A DNA stretch of 8,500 bases from JBFHNV01 sp965365655 (GTDB lineage Bacteria > Pseudomonadota > Gammaproteobacteria > HK1): assembly GCA_965365655.1 (NCBI GenBank), contig CBDUCN010000232.1, forward strand, positions 1 through 8,500. The letters run 5' to 3'. A program made the translations under genes and the position numbers. The notes beneath the pieces are model-generated. The model was not told the DNA's origin. It worked only from the letters and a program-made list of their open reading frames with translations, and did not search any database. Each line of letters starts with the position of its first letter. The stretch's first letter is position 1. Below, one piece after another: positions 1 to 5,926 of this stretch.

Positions 1-789
1 ACCGACGCGATACCCGGCATCGTCGATGACGACTACCGCTCGCCGCGCCTGCGCAGCTTCCGCTTCGGCTACACCGATCCGTTCGCCCGCGAGATCTACG
101 GCCGCGTGCACGAAGCCGGTGCGACGCTGCTCGCGACGCCGTACTCGCGGCTGTTCGTGGACGTCAACCGCGCGCGCGGCGACTTCGAGCTGCATCGCGG
201 CGAGGTTCGCTCGCGGCGCGGCGTGATCCGCACCCACGTGCGCGACGACGCGCCGGTGTTCCGCCGGCCGCTGGGCGCCGCGGCGGCGGAGCGCATGCTG
301 ACGCGCTTCTATGATCCGTATCACCGCGCGCTGCGCGAGGAGCTGCGCCGCCTGTGCGGTGACTTCGGCCATGCCGTGCTGCTCGATGCGCATACCGCGA
401 GCGGCCCGCGCATCCGCGCGCACGAGGTGGTGATCGGAACCCGCCGCGGCGCCACCTGCAGCGCGGCGCTCGCCGACGGGCTCGCCGGCGTGGTCCGCGA
501 GCACGGCTTCGAGTGCCGTTTCGACGTGCCGGGCTACGTGGGCGGGCACATCGTGCGCACCTACGGCGCGCGCGACGGCGCGGTGCAGGCCGTGCAGCTC
601 GAGTTCAACGCGCTGCGCATCATGGGCGTCGAGCGCGGCGAGTTCGTCGCGGCCGCGAGCCGCGGCACGTTGCCGGCGCACGATCGCGCGGCGCTCGAGC
701 GCTGTGCGGCCTGCGTGCGGGACGCCGTCGGGTGGCTGGGTCGCCGGCGCAGCGCTCACGCGGCGCTGCCCGCGGGAGGAGCGGGATGA
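1..789 (+). CDS. N-formylglutamate amidohydrolase family protein (5' end outside window)
   Basis: The frame is open from base 1, so the start codon lies upstream; 262 codons precede the TGA at 787-789. Family members (HutG/FGase type) are zinc-dependent hydrolases that release formate from N-formyl-glutamate or cleave related N-acyl amino acids in the cytoplasm. Visible family signatures are SRLFVDVNR (about 148-174), LLDAHTASG (about 379-405), PGYVGGHIVRTYG (about 529-567) and QLEFN (about 595-609). The N-terminal PHSG-type metal motif expected in this family is not seen and probably lies outside the window. A GTG at 106 is only an internal codon: conserved-looking sequence (FGYTDPFAREIYGRVHEAG) continues before it. 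No other histidine-degradation gene is visible, so the exact substrate is open. The gene converges on prfC. Family assignment is fairly sure; the substrate is not. Confidence 0.82.
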   Translation, partial: TDAIPGIVDDDYRSPRLRSFRFGYTDPFAREIYGRVHEAGATLLATPYSRLFVDVNRARGDFELHRGEVRSRRGVIRTHVRDDAPVFRRPLGAAAAERMLTRFYDPYHRALREELRRLCGDFGHAVLLDAHTASGPRIRAHEVVIGTRRGATCSAALADGLAGVVREHGFECRFDVPGYVGGHIVRTYGARDGAVQAVQLEFNALRIMGVERGEFVAAASRGTLPAHDRAALERCAACVRDAVGWLGRRRSAHAALPAGGAG

Positions 790-848
790 ACGGCACGTGC
801 GTCGACGTCGCGGAGCCGGCGCAGCGCGGGCGGATTCCGCCCGTGTGA
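786..848 (+). CDS. possible 20-residue mini-ORF coupled to the upstream hydrolase gene
   Basis: An ATG at 786-788 overlaps the stop of the preceding gene in an ATGA junction. It is preceded 5 nt away by a good purine-rich Shine-Dalgarno run (GGGAGGAG, about 775-782). The frame reads MNGTCVDVAEPAQRGRIPPV and ends with TGA at 846-848. I recognise no family. It could be a real coupled micropeptide, the remnant of a downstream gene lost by deletion, or a chance start next to a purine stretch. Its last codons lie in a GC hairpin (827-843), which fits terminator sequence better than conserved coding sequence. Confidence is low. Confidence 0.2.
   Translation: MNGTCVDVAEPAQRGRIPPV
827..843 (+). terminator. 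GC hairpin between convergent genes, possible terminator
   Basis: CGGGCGG (827-833) and CCGCCCG (837-843) form a perfect 7-bp stem with an ATT loop. G-U and C-G pairs can extend it slightly outward. It sits about 40 bases after the hydrolase stop, where a terminator is expected, but no T tract follows, so intrinsic termination is uncertain. The rest of the gap up to prfC (to 995) shows nothing else I can identify. Confidence 0.3.
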
Positions 849-995
849 CAGCGGCCCTGCGGGTACGCGAACCCGATGTCCGGCCCGCCCGATCGATGTG
901 CGGATGCCATGACGGTGTCACCCACCGGCGCGTCGCGCATGCGCACGCCGGCGCCGAGCGGGTGATCGAGGCGAGGCGCGCGGGCGGGCGCGGCC

Positions 996-2576
996 TCAGA
1001 TCTCCCGCGTCGCGAGGAATCTCACGTCGGGCCAGCGCTCCTCGGTGAGGTTCAGGTTCACGCGGCTGGGCGCGAGATAGGTCAGCGCGCCCGCGCTGTC
1101 GAGCGCGAGGCGCGGCTCGTTCTTGCGCCTGAAGTCCTCGAGCATCTTCGCGTCGTCGCACTCGATCCAGCGCGCGGTGACCACGTCGATGGGATCGTAG
1201 GCGCTTTCCACGCCGTACTCGTTCTTCAGCCGGTACGCGACGACGTCGAACTGCAGCACGCCGACGGCGCCGAGGATCACGTCGTTGCTGATCAGCGGGC
1301 GGAACACCTGGGTGGCGCCCTCCTCGCTCAGCTGATCGAGCCCCTTGTTCAGCGCCTTCATGCGCAGCGGGTCCTTCAGCAGCACGCGCCGGAACAGCTC
1401 CGGCGCGAAGCTCGGGATGCCCTGGAAGCGCAGCGACTCGCCCTCGGTGAAGGTGTCGCCGATGCGGATGGTGCCGTGGTTGTGCAGCCCGAGGATGTCG
1501 CCGGCGTACGCGTCCTCGGCGGCCTCGCGCTCCTGCGCCATGAAGGTGATCGCGTTGCTGATCTGCACGTCCTTGCCGGTGCGCACCTGGCGAAGCCGCA
1601 TGCCCTTGCGGTACTGGCCGGAGGTGACGCGCAGGAACGCGACCCGGTCGTGATGGTTCGGGTCCATGTTCGCCTGCACCTTGAACACGAAGCCGGAGAA
1701 CTTCTCCTCGTCCGCGCCCACCTCGCGCTCCGCGGCGGCGCGCGAGCGCGGCGGCGGTGCGAACTCGACGAACGAGTCGAGCAGCTCGTCGACGCCGAAG
1801 TTGTTGATCGCGGAGCCGAAGAACACCGGCGTCTGCTCGCCGGCGAGGTACGCGTCCACGTCGAACGGATGGCTCGCGCCGCGCACCAGCTCGACCTGCT
1901 CGCGCAGCTCGTCGGCCTGGGTGCCGATGCGCTCGTCCAGCGCCGGGTTGTCCAGGCCCTGCACCACCTCGCCGGCCGCGATGCGCCCGCCGTGCTGCGC
2001 GCTGAAGAAGTGCACCCGGTCGTGCATCAGGTGGTACACGCCGCGGAAGTGCTTGCCGCTGCCGATCGGCCACGTGATCGGCGCGCACTGGATCTTCAGC
2101 ACCGACTCGACCTCGTCGAGCAGCTCCATCGGGTCGCGGCTGTCGCGGTCGAGCTTGTTGACGAAGGTCATGATCGGCGTCGTGCGCAGCCGGCACACCT
2201 CCATCAGCTTGATCGTGCGCTCCTCGACGCCGCGCGCGGCGTCGATCACCATCAGCGCCGAGTCGACGGCGGTCAGCGTGCGGTAGGTGTCCTCGGAGAA
2301 GTCGGCGTGACCCGGCGTGTCGAGCAGGTTCACGATGCGCCCCTTGTACGGGAACTGCATTACCGACGAGGTCACCGAGATGCCGCGCTGCTTCTCGAGC
2401 TCCATCCAGTCCGACGTCGCGTGGCGCGCGGCCTTGCGCCCCTTGACCGTGCCGGCGAGCTGGATCGCGCCGCCGAACAGCAGCAGCTTCTCGGTCAGCG
2501 TGGTCTTGCCGGCGTCCGGATGCGAGATGATCGCGAAGGAGCGGCGGCGGTGTATCTGCTCGACGGTGCGGTTCAT
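996..2576 (-). CDS. prfC: peptide chain release factor 3 (RF3), translational GTPase
   Basis: This encodes 526 residues, close to the 529 of E. coli RF3. RF3 is a cytoplasmic GTPase that binds the ribosome after peptide release and ejects RF1 or RF2. GTPase motifs are clear: P-loop HPDAGKTT (residues 19-26), switch I region with RGISVTSS (64-71), G3 DTPGH (86-90) and G4 NKLD (140-143). The translation-factor beta-barrel domain and RF3-specific C-terminal domain follow without interruption (for example FKVQANMDPNHHDRVAFLRV). I chose the ATG at 2574-2576 because the protein then begins MNRTVEQIHRRRSFAIISHPDAGKTT, as in other RF3 proteins. The frame stays open to 3305, but that extension is antisense to yadG and not RF3-like. 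The Shine-Dalgarno signal upstream is weak. The gene is monocistronic here and diverges from yadG. Confidence 0.97.
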   Translation of the reverse strand: MNRTVEQIHRRRSFAIISHPDAGKTTLTEKLLLFGGAIQLAGTVKGRKAARHATSDWMELEKQRGISVTSSVMQFPYKGRIVNLLDTPGHADFSEDTYRTLTAVDSALMVIDAARGVEERTIKLMEVCRLRTTPIMTFVNKLDRDSRDPMELLDEVESVLKIQCAPITWPIGSGKHFRGVYHLMHDRVHFFSAQHGGRIAAGEVVQGLDNPALDERIGTQADELREQVELVRGASHPFDVDAYLAGEQTPVFFGSAINNFGVDELLDSFVEFAPPPRSRAAAEREVGADEEKFSGFVFKVQANMDPNHHDRVAFLRVTSGQYRKGMRLRQVRTGKDVQISNAITFMAQEREAAEDAYAGDILGLHNHGTIRIGDTFTEGESLRFQGIPSFAPELFRRVLLKDPLRMKALNKGLDQLSEEGATQVFRPLISNDVILGAVGVLQFDVVAYRLKNEYGVESAYDPIDVVTARWIECDDAKMLEDFRRKNEPRLALDSAGALTYLAPSRVNLNLTEERWPDVRFLATREI

Positions 2577-2619
2577 GACGGGCCCCGGCGGGGGGCGGGC
2601 GGTTCGGGAAAAGCCGTCA

Positions 2620-2654
2620 AGTATAGCCGCGCCGTCGGGTTCCGCGGCTATAGT
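2620..2654. promoter_or_regulatory. divergent prfC / yadG promoter region with perfect inverted repeat
   Basis: TATAGCCGCG (2622-2631) and CGCGGCTATA (2643-2652) form a perfect 10-bp inverted repeat with an 11-nt spacer. Each outer end completes a -10-like hexamer: TATAGT on the + strand (2649-2654) facing yadG, and TATACT on the - strand (2625-2620) facing prfC. These would give 5' leaders of roughly 25 and 35 nt. No good -35 hexamer lies 17 bp from either, so the promoters would be weak or activator-assisted. The symmetry may reflect an operator or only the paired -10 elements. This is the only AT-containing patch in the 108-bp spacer. Confidence 0.5.
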
Positions 2655-2684
2655 GGGGCGCTTTTTCGACGTGCCGACCGCGCC

Positions 2685-3680
2685 ATGACCCATCCCGTCG
2701 CCCTCGCCGTCGAGAACCTGCGCAAGACCTACGCCGCGGGTCCCGAGGCGCTGAAGGGCGTCAGCCTGTCGGTCGCGGCCGGAGACTTCTTCGCGCTGCT
2801 GGGCCCCAACGGCGCCGGCAAGTCCACCCTGATCGGCATCGTCAGCTCGCTGGTGACCGCGAGCGAGGGCCGGGTGTCGCTGTTCGGGATCGACCTCGCG
2901 GCGCACCCGTCCGAGGCCAAGGCGCTGCTCGGCGTGGTGCCCCAGGAGTTCAACTTCAACCTCTGGGAGCCGCCGCTGGACATCGTCGTGAACCAGGCCG
3001 GCTACTACGGGATCGCCAGAGGCCAGGCGCTGGAGCGCGCCGAGCGCTACCTGAAGCAGCTCGATCTGTGGGAGCAGCGGGCGAGGCCGTCGCGCCAGCT
3101 CTCCGGCGGCATGAAGCGCCGCCTGATGATCGCGCGCGCGCTGGTGCACGAGCCGCGCCTGCTGATCCTCGACGAGCCCACCGCCGGGGTGGACATCGAG
3201 ATCCGCCGCTCGATGTGGCACTTCCTGCGCGAGCTGAACGCCGCGGGCACCACCATCATCCTGACGACGCACTACCTGGAGGAGGCGGAGAGCCTGTGCG
3301 AGCACATCGCGATCATCGACGACGGCGAGCTCGTGGAGAACACCGACATGAAGTCGCTGCTCGCGAAGCTGTCCGCCGAGACCTTCGTGCTCGACGTCGG
3401 CGGCGCGCTGGATGCGGCGCCGCGCGTCGGGGGCTACCGGGTGCGGCTGCGTGACCCCACCACGCTGGAGGTGGAGGTCTCCAAGGAGCGCGGCATCAAC
3501 GCGCTGTTCGCCGAGCTCTCGCGCCAGGGCGTGGAGGTGCTCAGCATGCGCAACAAGGCCAACCGCCTCGAAGAGCTGTTCCTGCGGCTGATCGACGAGA
3601 ACGACCTCGCCGGCGACGCGACCGAGCCGAACCCCTCCGCCCCGGTCGCGGTGGAGCGGCGCGAGGACCCGCTGGCGTGA
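2685..3680 (+). CDS. yadG: YadG-like ABC transporter ATP-binding protein
   Basis: This 331-residue ATPase subunit of an ABC-2-type exporter carries Walker A GPNGAGKST (40-48), a Q-loop in VVPQEFNFN, the signature LSGGMKRR (from 139), Walker B LLILDEPTAGVD (catalytic DE at 163-164) and the switch histidine in TTHYLEEAE (His196). The sequence around these motifs and the C-terminal stretch LEVEVSKERGIN...VLSMRNKANRLEELF strongly resemble E. coli YadG as I remember it. The C-terminus is longer than YadG (about 308 residues), ending in an acidic, Pro-rich tail. The ATG at 2685 gives the usual N-terminus (ALAVENLRKTY); the frame is open far upstream, but that part is antisense to prfC. The stop overlaps the permease start by 4 bases, so the two are translationally coupled. 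The exported substrate of YadGH is not established. Confidence 0.93.
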   Translation: MTHPVALAVENLRKTYAAGPEALKGVSLSVAAGDFFALLGPNGAGKSTLIGIVSSLVTASEGRVSLFGIDLAAHPSEAKALLGVVPQEFNFNLWEPPLDIVVNQAGYYGIARGQALERAERYLKQLDLWEQRARPSRQLSGGMKRRLMIARALVHEPRLLILDEPTAGVDIEIRRSMWHFLRELNAAGTTIILTTHYLEEAESLCEHIAIIDDGELVENTDMKSLLAKLSAETFVLDVGGALDAAPRVGGYRVRLRDPTTLEVEVSKERGINALFAELSRQGVEVLSMRNKANRLEELFLRLIDENDLAGDATEPNPSAPVAVERREDPLA

Positions 3681-4450
3681 GCGCGGACGTGCGCGTCGTC
3701 GCGTTCCTGACCATCCTGCGCAAGGAGGTGCGCCGCTTCCTGCGCATCTGGACCCAGACCCTCGTGCCGCCGGCGGTCACGATGAGCCTCTACTTCGTGA
3801 TCTTCGGCAACCTGATCGGCCCCCGGATCGGCGAGATGGACGGCATCCGCTACATCGACTACATCGCGCCGGGCCTGATCATGATGTCGGTGATCACGAA
3901 CAGCTACTCCAACGTGGTGTCGTCGTTCTACAGCGCGCGCTTCCAGCGCTACGTCGAGGAGATGCTGGTCTCGCCGACGCCGTACTGGGTGATCGTCGCC
4001 GGCTACGTCGGCGGCGGCGTTGCGCGCGGGCTGTGCGTCGGGCTCGCGGTCACGTCGGTGTCGATGTTCTTCGCCGATCTGCAGGTGCACCACGCGCTGG
4101 TGACGGTCGCCGTGGTGCTGCTCACCGCGACGCTGTTCTCGCTGATGGGCTTCATCAACGCGCTGTTCGCGCGCAGCTTCGACGACATCTCCATCGTGCC
4201 CACCTTCGTGCTCACGCCGCTCACGTACCTGGGCGGCGTGTTCTACTCGATCTCGCTGCTGTCGGAGTTCTGGCGCGGCGTGTCGCTGTTCAACCCCATC
4301 CTGTACATGGTGAACGCGTTCCGCTACGGCATCCTGGGCGTGAGCGACATCCCGCTCGGGATCGCGTTCACCCTGATCGCGGTGTTCACGGTGGGGCTGT
4401 ACGCGCTGTGCCTGTGGCTGCTCGCGCGGGGGGTGGGGATCCGCAGCTGA
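3677..4450 (+). CDS. yadH: YadH-like ABC-2 type membrane permease
   Basis: This 257-residue inner-membrane subunit pairs with the preceding ATPase. It starts at a GTG (3677-3679) within the GTGA overlap with the yadG stop. The length matches E. coli YadH (256). Recognisable blocks include RIWTQTLVPPAVTMSLYFVI, YIAPGLIMMSVITNSY, AGYVGGGVARGL, FDDISIVPTFVLTPLTYLGG and a C-terminal LARGVGIRS close to the YadH terminus. About six hydrophobic segments are visible, as usual for ABC-2 permeases: an amphipathic cytosolic start, a first helix near residues 30-50, and a last helix near 225-248. It ends 154 bp before the glycosyltransferase gene. YadGH is a widely conserved pair, so this proximity need not mean a shared function. 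Confidence 0.93.
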   Translation: MSADVRVVAFLTILRKEVRRFLRIWTQTLVPPAVTMSLYFVIFGNLIGPRIGEMDGIRYIDYIAPGLIMMSVITNSYSNVVSSFYSARFQRYVEEMLVSPTPYWVIVAGYVGGGVARGLCVGLAVTSVSMFFADLQVHHALVTVAVVLLTATLFSLMGFINALFARSFDDISIVPTFVLTPLTYLGGVFYSISLLSEFWRGVSLFNPILYMVNAFRYGILGVSDIPLGIAFTLIAVFTVGLYALCLWLLARGVGIRS

Positions 4451-4529
4451 GCCCGCGGCTCGCCTGCGCGCCCACCGCGCCGCCGCCGGGCCGCAGCCCC
4501 CGCGGTCCGACGCACGGATGCCCGACGGG

Positions 4530-4545
4530 TGTGAGGAAAATCACG
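4530..4545. promoter_or_regulatory. CRP/Clp-type binding site candidate upstream of the glycosyltransferase
   Basis: TGTGA (4530-4534), six bases GGAAAA, then TCACG (4541-4545) matches the CRP-family consensus TGTGA-N6-TCACA at 9 of 10 defined positions. It lies in the 154-bp gap after yadH, about 60 bases before the chosen ATG, in a locally A-rich island within very GC-rich DNA. A possible -10 element, GACAAT (4567-4572), would place the start of transcription near 4579 and the site centre at about -41.5, the class II activator position. In some gammaproteobacteria CRP relatives such as Clp control polysaccharide and secreted-product genes. Binding is inferred from sequence alone. Confidence 0.45.
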
Positions 4546-4566
4546 GCGGCCCCGGGGGGGCGGGTG

Positions 4567-4572
4567 GACAAT
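4567..4572 (+). promoter_or_regulatory. possible -10 element GACAAT for the glycosyltransferase-peptide operon
   Basis: GACAAT, directly preceded by TG, is the best -10-like hexamer in this gap. No TTGACA-like -35 lies 17 bp upstream; that place is taken by the CRP-like palindrome, as expected for an activator-dependent promoter. The match is imperfect, and the call rests mainly on spacing to the palindrome. Confidence 0.3.
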
Positions 4573-4604
4573 CCCCCGAAGTCAGTGCCGGCCACGGGGC
4601 GACG

Positions 4605-5669
4605 ATGATCCCGACCGTGATCCACCAGACCTGGAAGAGCGCCGAGGTCCCCGGCCGGTGGTCGGCCAGCGCTCGCAGCTGGTCCCGTCATCACCCGGCG
4701 TGGTCGCATCGGCTGTGGAGCGATGCCGCCGCCCGCACGCTGATCGCGCGCTGCCTGCCCCGCCACCTCGCGAGCTACGACGCGCTGCCGTACGGGATCT
4801 CGCGGGCCGACTTCATCCGCTACGCGGTGATCTACCTGCACGGCGGGGTCTACACGGACCTCGACATCGAGTGCCTGCGCGCGCAGGACGCGCTGTGCCG
4901 GCAGCACGACCTGGTGCTGGTCGAGGAGCCGGCCTCGCAGGCGCGGCGGCTCGGCGTGGCGCGGCTGCTGTCGAACGCCTGGTTCGCGGCGTGCCCGGGA
5001 CATCCGTTCGTGCGCGCGCTGCTCGACGAGGCGGCGCGCTGCGGCCCGGACGCGGTCACCCACATGGACGTGCTGTCGTCGACCGGGCCGCTGATGGTGC
5101 AGCGGGTGTTCGAGCGCGGTGCGTCCGTCGCCGCGGAGGTGCTGCCCGCCGACGCGTTCTTCCGGTATCCGGCAGGGTCCCGCGGCCTCGAGCTGCTGGC
5201 CGGCGGCGGCGCGGTCGCACACCGGCTGCGCCGGCGGCTGCGCGAGCAGGGCGCCCTCGGCATCCACTACTGGAGCAATTCCTGGGTGGGCGAGCTCAGC
5301 GGCGCGCTGGTGAACCCGCGCCCGCACGCGGTGCCGGGCTTCGTCTTCATCCAGGGGCTGGACTCGCCGGGGCACGACGTGCGCAACGGCGGGCGCGACA
5401 TCCCGAGGCTCGCGCGCGACGCGCTCGCGCACGACGACGTGATCGCGTTCAACACCGACGGCTTCATGAAGACCCGCCTGCGCACCGCGGCCGAGTGGGC
5501 GCGCATGGGCGAGCGCGGCGGCAACGAGGGCCTGTACATTCGCGCCGATCGGCTCACGCCGCGCGCGCTCGCCGAGGCCCGGGCGCGCAGCGCCCGCGAG
5601 CACCCGTCACCGGTCGGCCCGCGGTCGATCCGGGACGACACACTGGAGGAGCAACGACATGTCGAATGA
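4605..5669 (+). CDS. DXD glycosyltransferase (GT32/Och1-like) with extra C-terminal module
   Basis: This 354-residue enzyme probably transfers a sugar from a nucleotide donor using a metal ion held by a DXD motif. Family marks are the start IPTVIHQTWK (2-11), the block ISRADFIRYAVIYLHGGVYTDLDIEC (65-90, with DLD at 85-87), SNAWFAACPGHPF, a TGPLMV segment, and HYWSNSWV near the end of the catalytic part. From about residue 245 an added module reads GFVFIQGLDSPGHDV...VIAFNTDGFMK (to 289), then GLYIRA (309-314). It resembles, from memory, a recurrent PAN/apple-like carbohydrate-binding pattern, but without disulfide cysteines. The ATG at 4605 is chosen because the family motif begins there; an in-frame ATG at 4518 would put the CRP-like site and promoter inside the gene. 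There is no signal peptide, so it is likely cytosolic. Its last 11 bases overlap the small peptide gene, suggesting coupled expression. The acceptor is unknown. Confidence 0.85.
   Translation: MIPTVIHQTWKSAEVPGRWSASARSWSRHHPAWSHRLWSDAAARTLIARCLPRHLASYDALPYGISRADFIRYAVIYLHGGVYTDLDIECLRAQDALCRQHDLVLVEEPASQARRLGVARLLSNAWFAACPGHPFVRALLDEAARCGPDAVTHMDVLSSTGPLMVQRVFERGASVAAEVLPADAFFRYPAGSRGLELLAGGGAVAHRLRRRLREQGALGIHYWSNSWVGELSGALVNPRPHAVPGFVFIQGLDSPGHDVRNGGRDIPRLARDALAHDDVIAFNTDGFMKTRLRTAAEWARMGERGGNEGLYIRADRLTPRALAEARARSAREHPSPVGPRSIRDDTLEEQRHVE
5645..5650 (+). promoter_or_regulatory. strong Shine-Dalgarno GGAGGA for the precursor peptide gene
   Basis: GGAGGA lies inside the end of the glycosyltransferase gene, 8 bases before the ATG at 5659. 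It is the best ribosome-binding site in the glycosyltransferase island and decides the start of the small gene. The larger genes around it have weak sites, which fits a peptide substrate made in excess over its enzymes. Confidence 0.75.
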
Positions 5670-5853
5670 ACCGAAATCCCCGGCTGGCGCGACCCCCGGC
5701 TCCGCGGCCGGGGAGCCCGATCCGAGCGAGCTCACCGAAGAGGAGCTGAAGGCCGTGGCCGGCGCCGGGATCCGCTACAACTTCGCGCGTTCCACGTCCG
5801 GGTCGGAGATCCTGACGGCGGCGACCAGCACGGTGCTGCGCAAGGGCGACTGA
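5659..5853 (+). CDS. putative RiPP-type precursor peptide with double-glycine-like leader
   Basis: This encodes 64 residues and starts inside the upstream glycosyltransferase gene with a strong ribosome-binding site. Residues 1-36 form an acidic leader: a disordered Pro/Gly/Ala part, then DPSELTEEELKAVAGA (21-36). This matches the LxxEELxxVxGG/GA pattern of bacteriocin and nitrile-hydratase/Nif11-like leaders, cut after the GG or GA pair by C39-type peptidases. Cleavage after A36 would release a 28-residue, net-positive core, G37 to D64, beginning GIRYNFARSTSGSE. Eight of the 28 core residues are Ser or Thr (S45, T46, S47, S49, T53, T56, S57, T58), and there is no Cys anywhere, so thioether or disulfide chemistry is excluded. 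Position among glycosyltransferases suggests O-glycosylation of the core, which is inference. No peptidase-exporter or other modifying enzyme is seen. It could also be a small regulatory or adaptor protein with a chance motif. Confidence 0.7.
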   Translation: MSNEPKSPAGATPGSAAGEPDPSELTEEELKAVAGAGIRYNFARSTSGSEILTAATSTVLRKGD

Positions 5854-5862
5854 GACGCAACA

Positions 5863-5892
5863 GCTCGCCCGCCGCGGCGGCGGCGGGCGAGC
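5863..5892. terminator. perfect 12-bp GC hairpin between convergent genes
   Basis: GCTCGCCCGCCG (5863-5874) and CGGCGGGCGAGC (5881-5892) pair perfectly around a 6-nt CGGCGG loop. It starts 10 bases after the peptide stop and ends 34 bases before the 3' end of the convergent GT1-like gene, so it is placed to act on both transcripts. There is no T run on either side, so it may stop polymerase by structure alone, aid Rho, or protect the mRNA 3' end. Confidence 0.55.
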
Positions 5893-5926
5893 GTCGCGGC
5901 GTCTGCGGCCCGGCCGCCGGCGAGCG

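Noticed and set aside
1476..2684. Long + strand open frame upstream of and in frame with yadG, opposite prfC
   Set aside because: It is antisense to a clear RF3 gene, has low-complexity composition (rich in Arg, Ala, Leu, Val, His) and no recognisable domain. High GC makes such shadow frames common.
2577..3305. Minus-strand N-terminal extension of the prfC frame
   Set aside because: It is antisense to yadG and not RF3-like; the RF3 N-terminus MNRTVEQIHRRRS begins exactly at 2576.
2685..4450. YadGH as the dedicated exporter of the small peptide
   Set aside because: YadGH is a widely conserved pair found without such peptides, the ATPase has no C39 peptidase domain, and a separate promoter-like region divides it from the glycosyltransferase operon.
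4553..4578. CGGGGG/CCCCCG stem upstream of the GT32-like gene as an attenuator
   Set aside because: Only six base pairs over a 14-nt loop in G/C-run sequence; it overlaps the proposed promoter and has no T tract.
5659..5853. Lanthipeptide, sactipeptide or two-peptide disulfide bacteriocin
   Set aside because: The peptide has no cysteine and no LanM/LanB, radical-SAM or YcaO enzyme is visible nearby.
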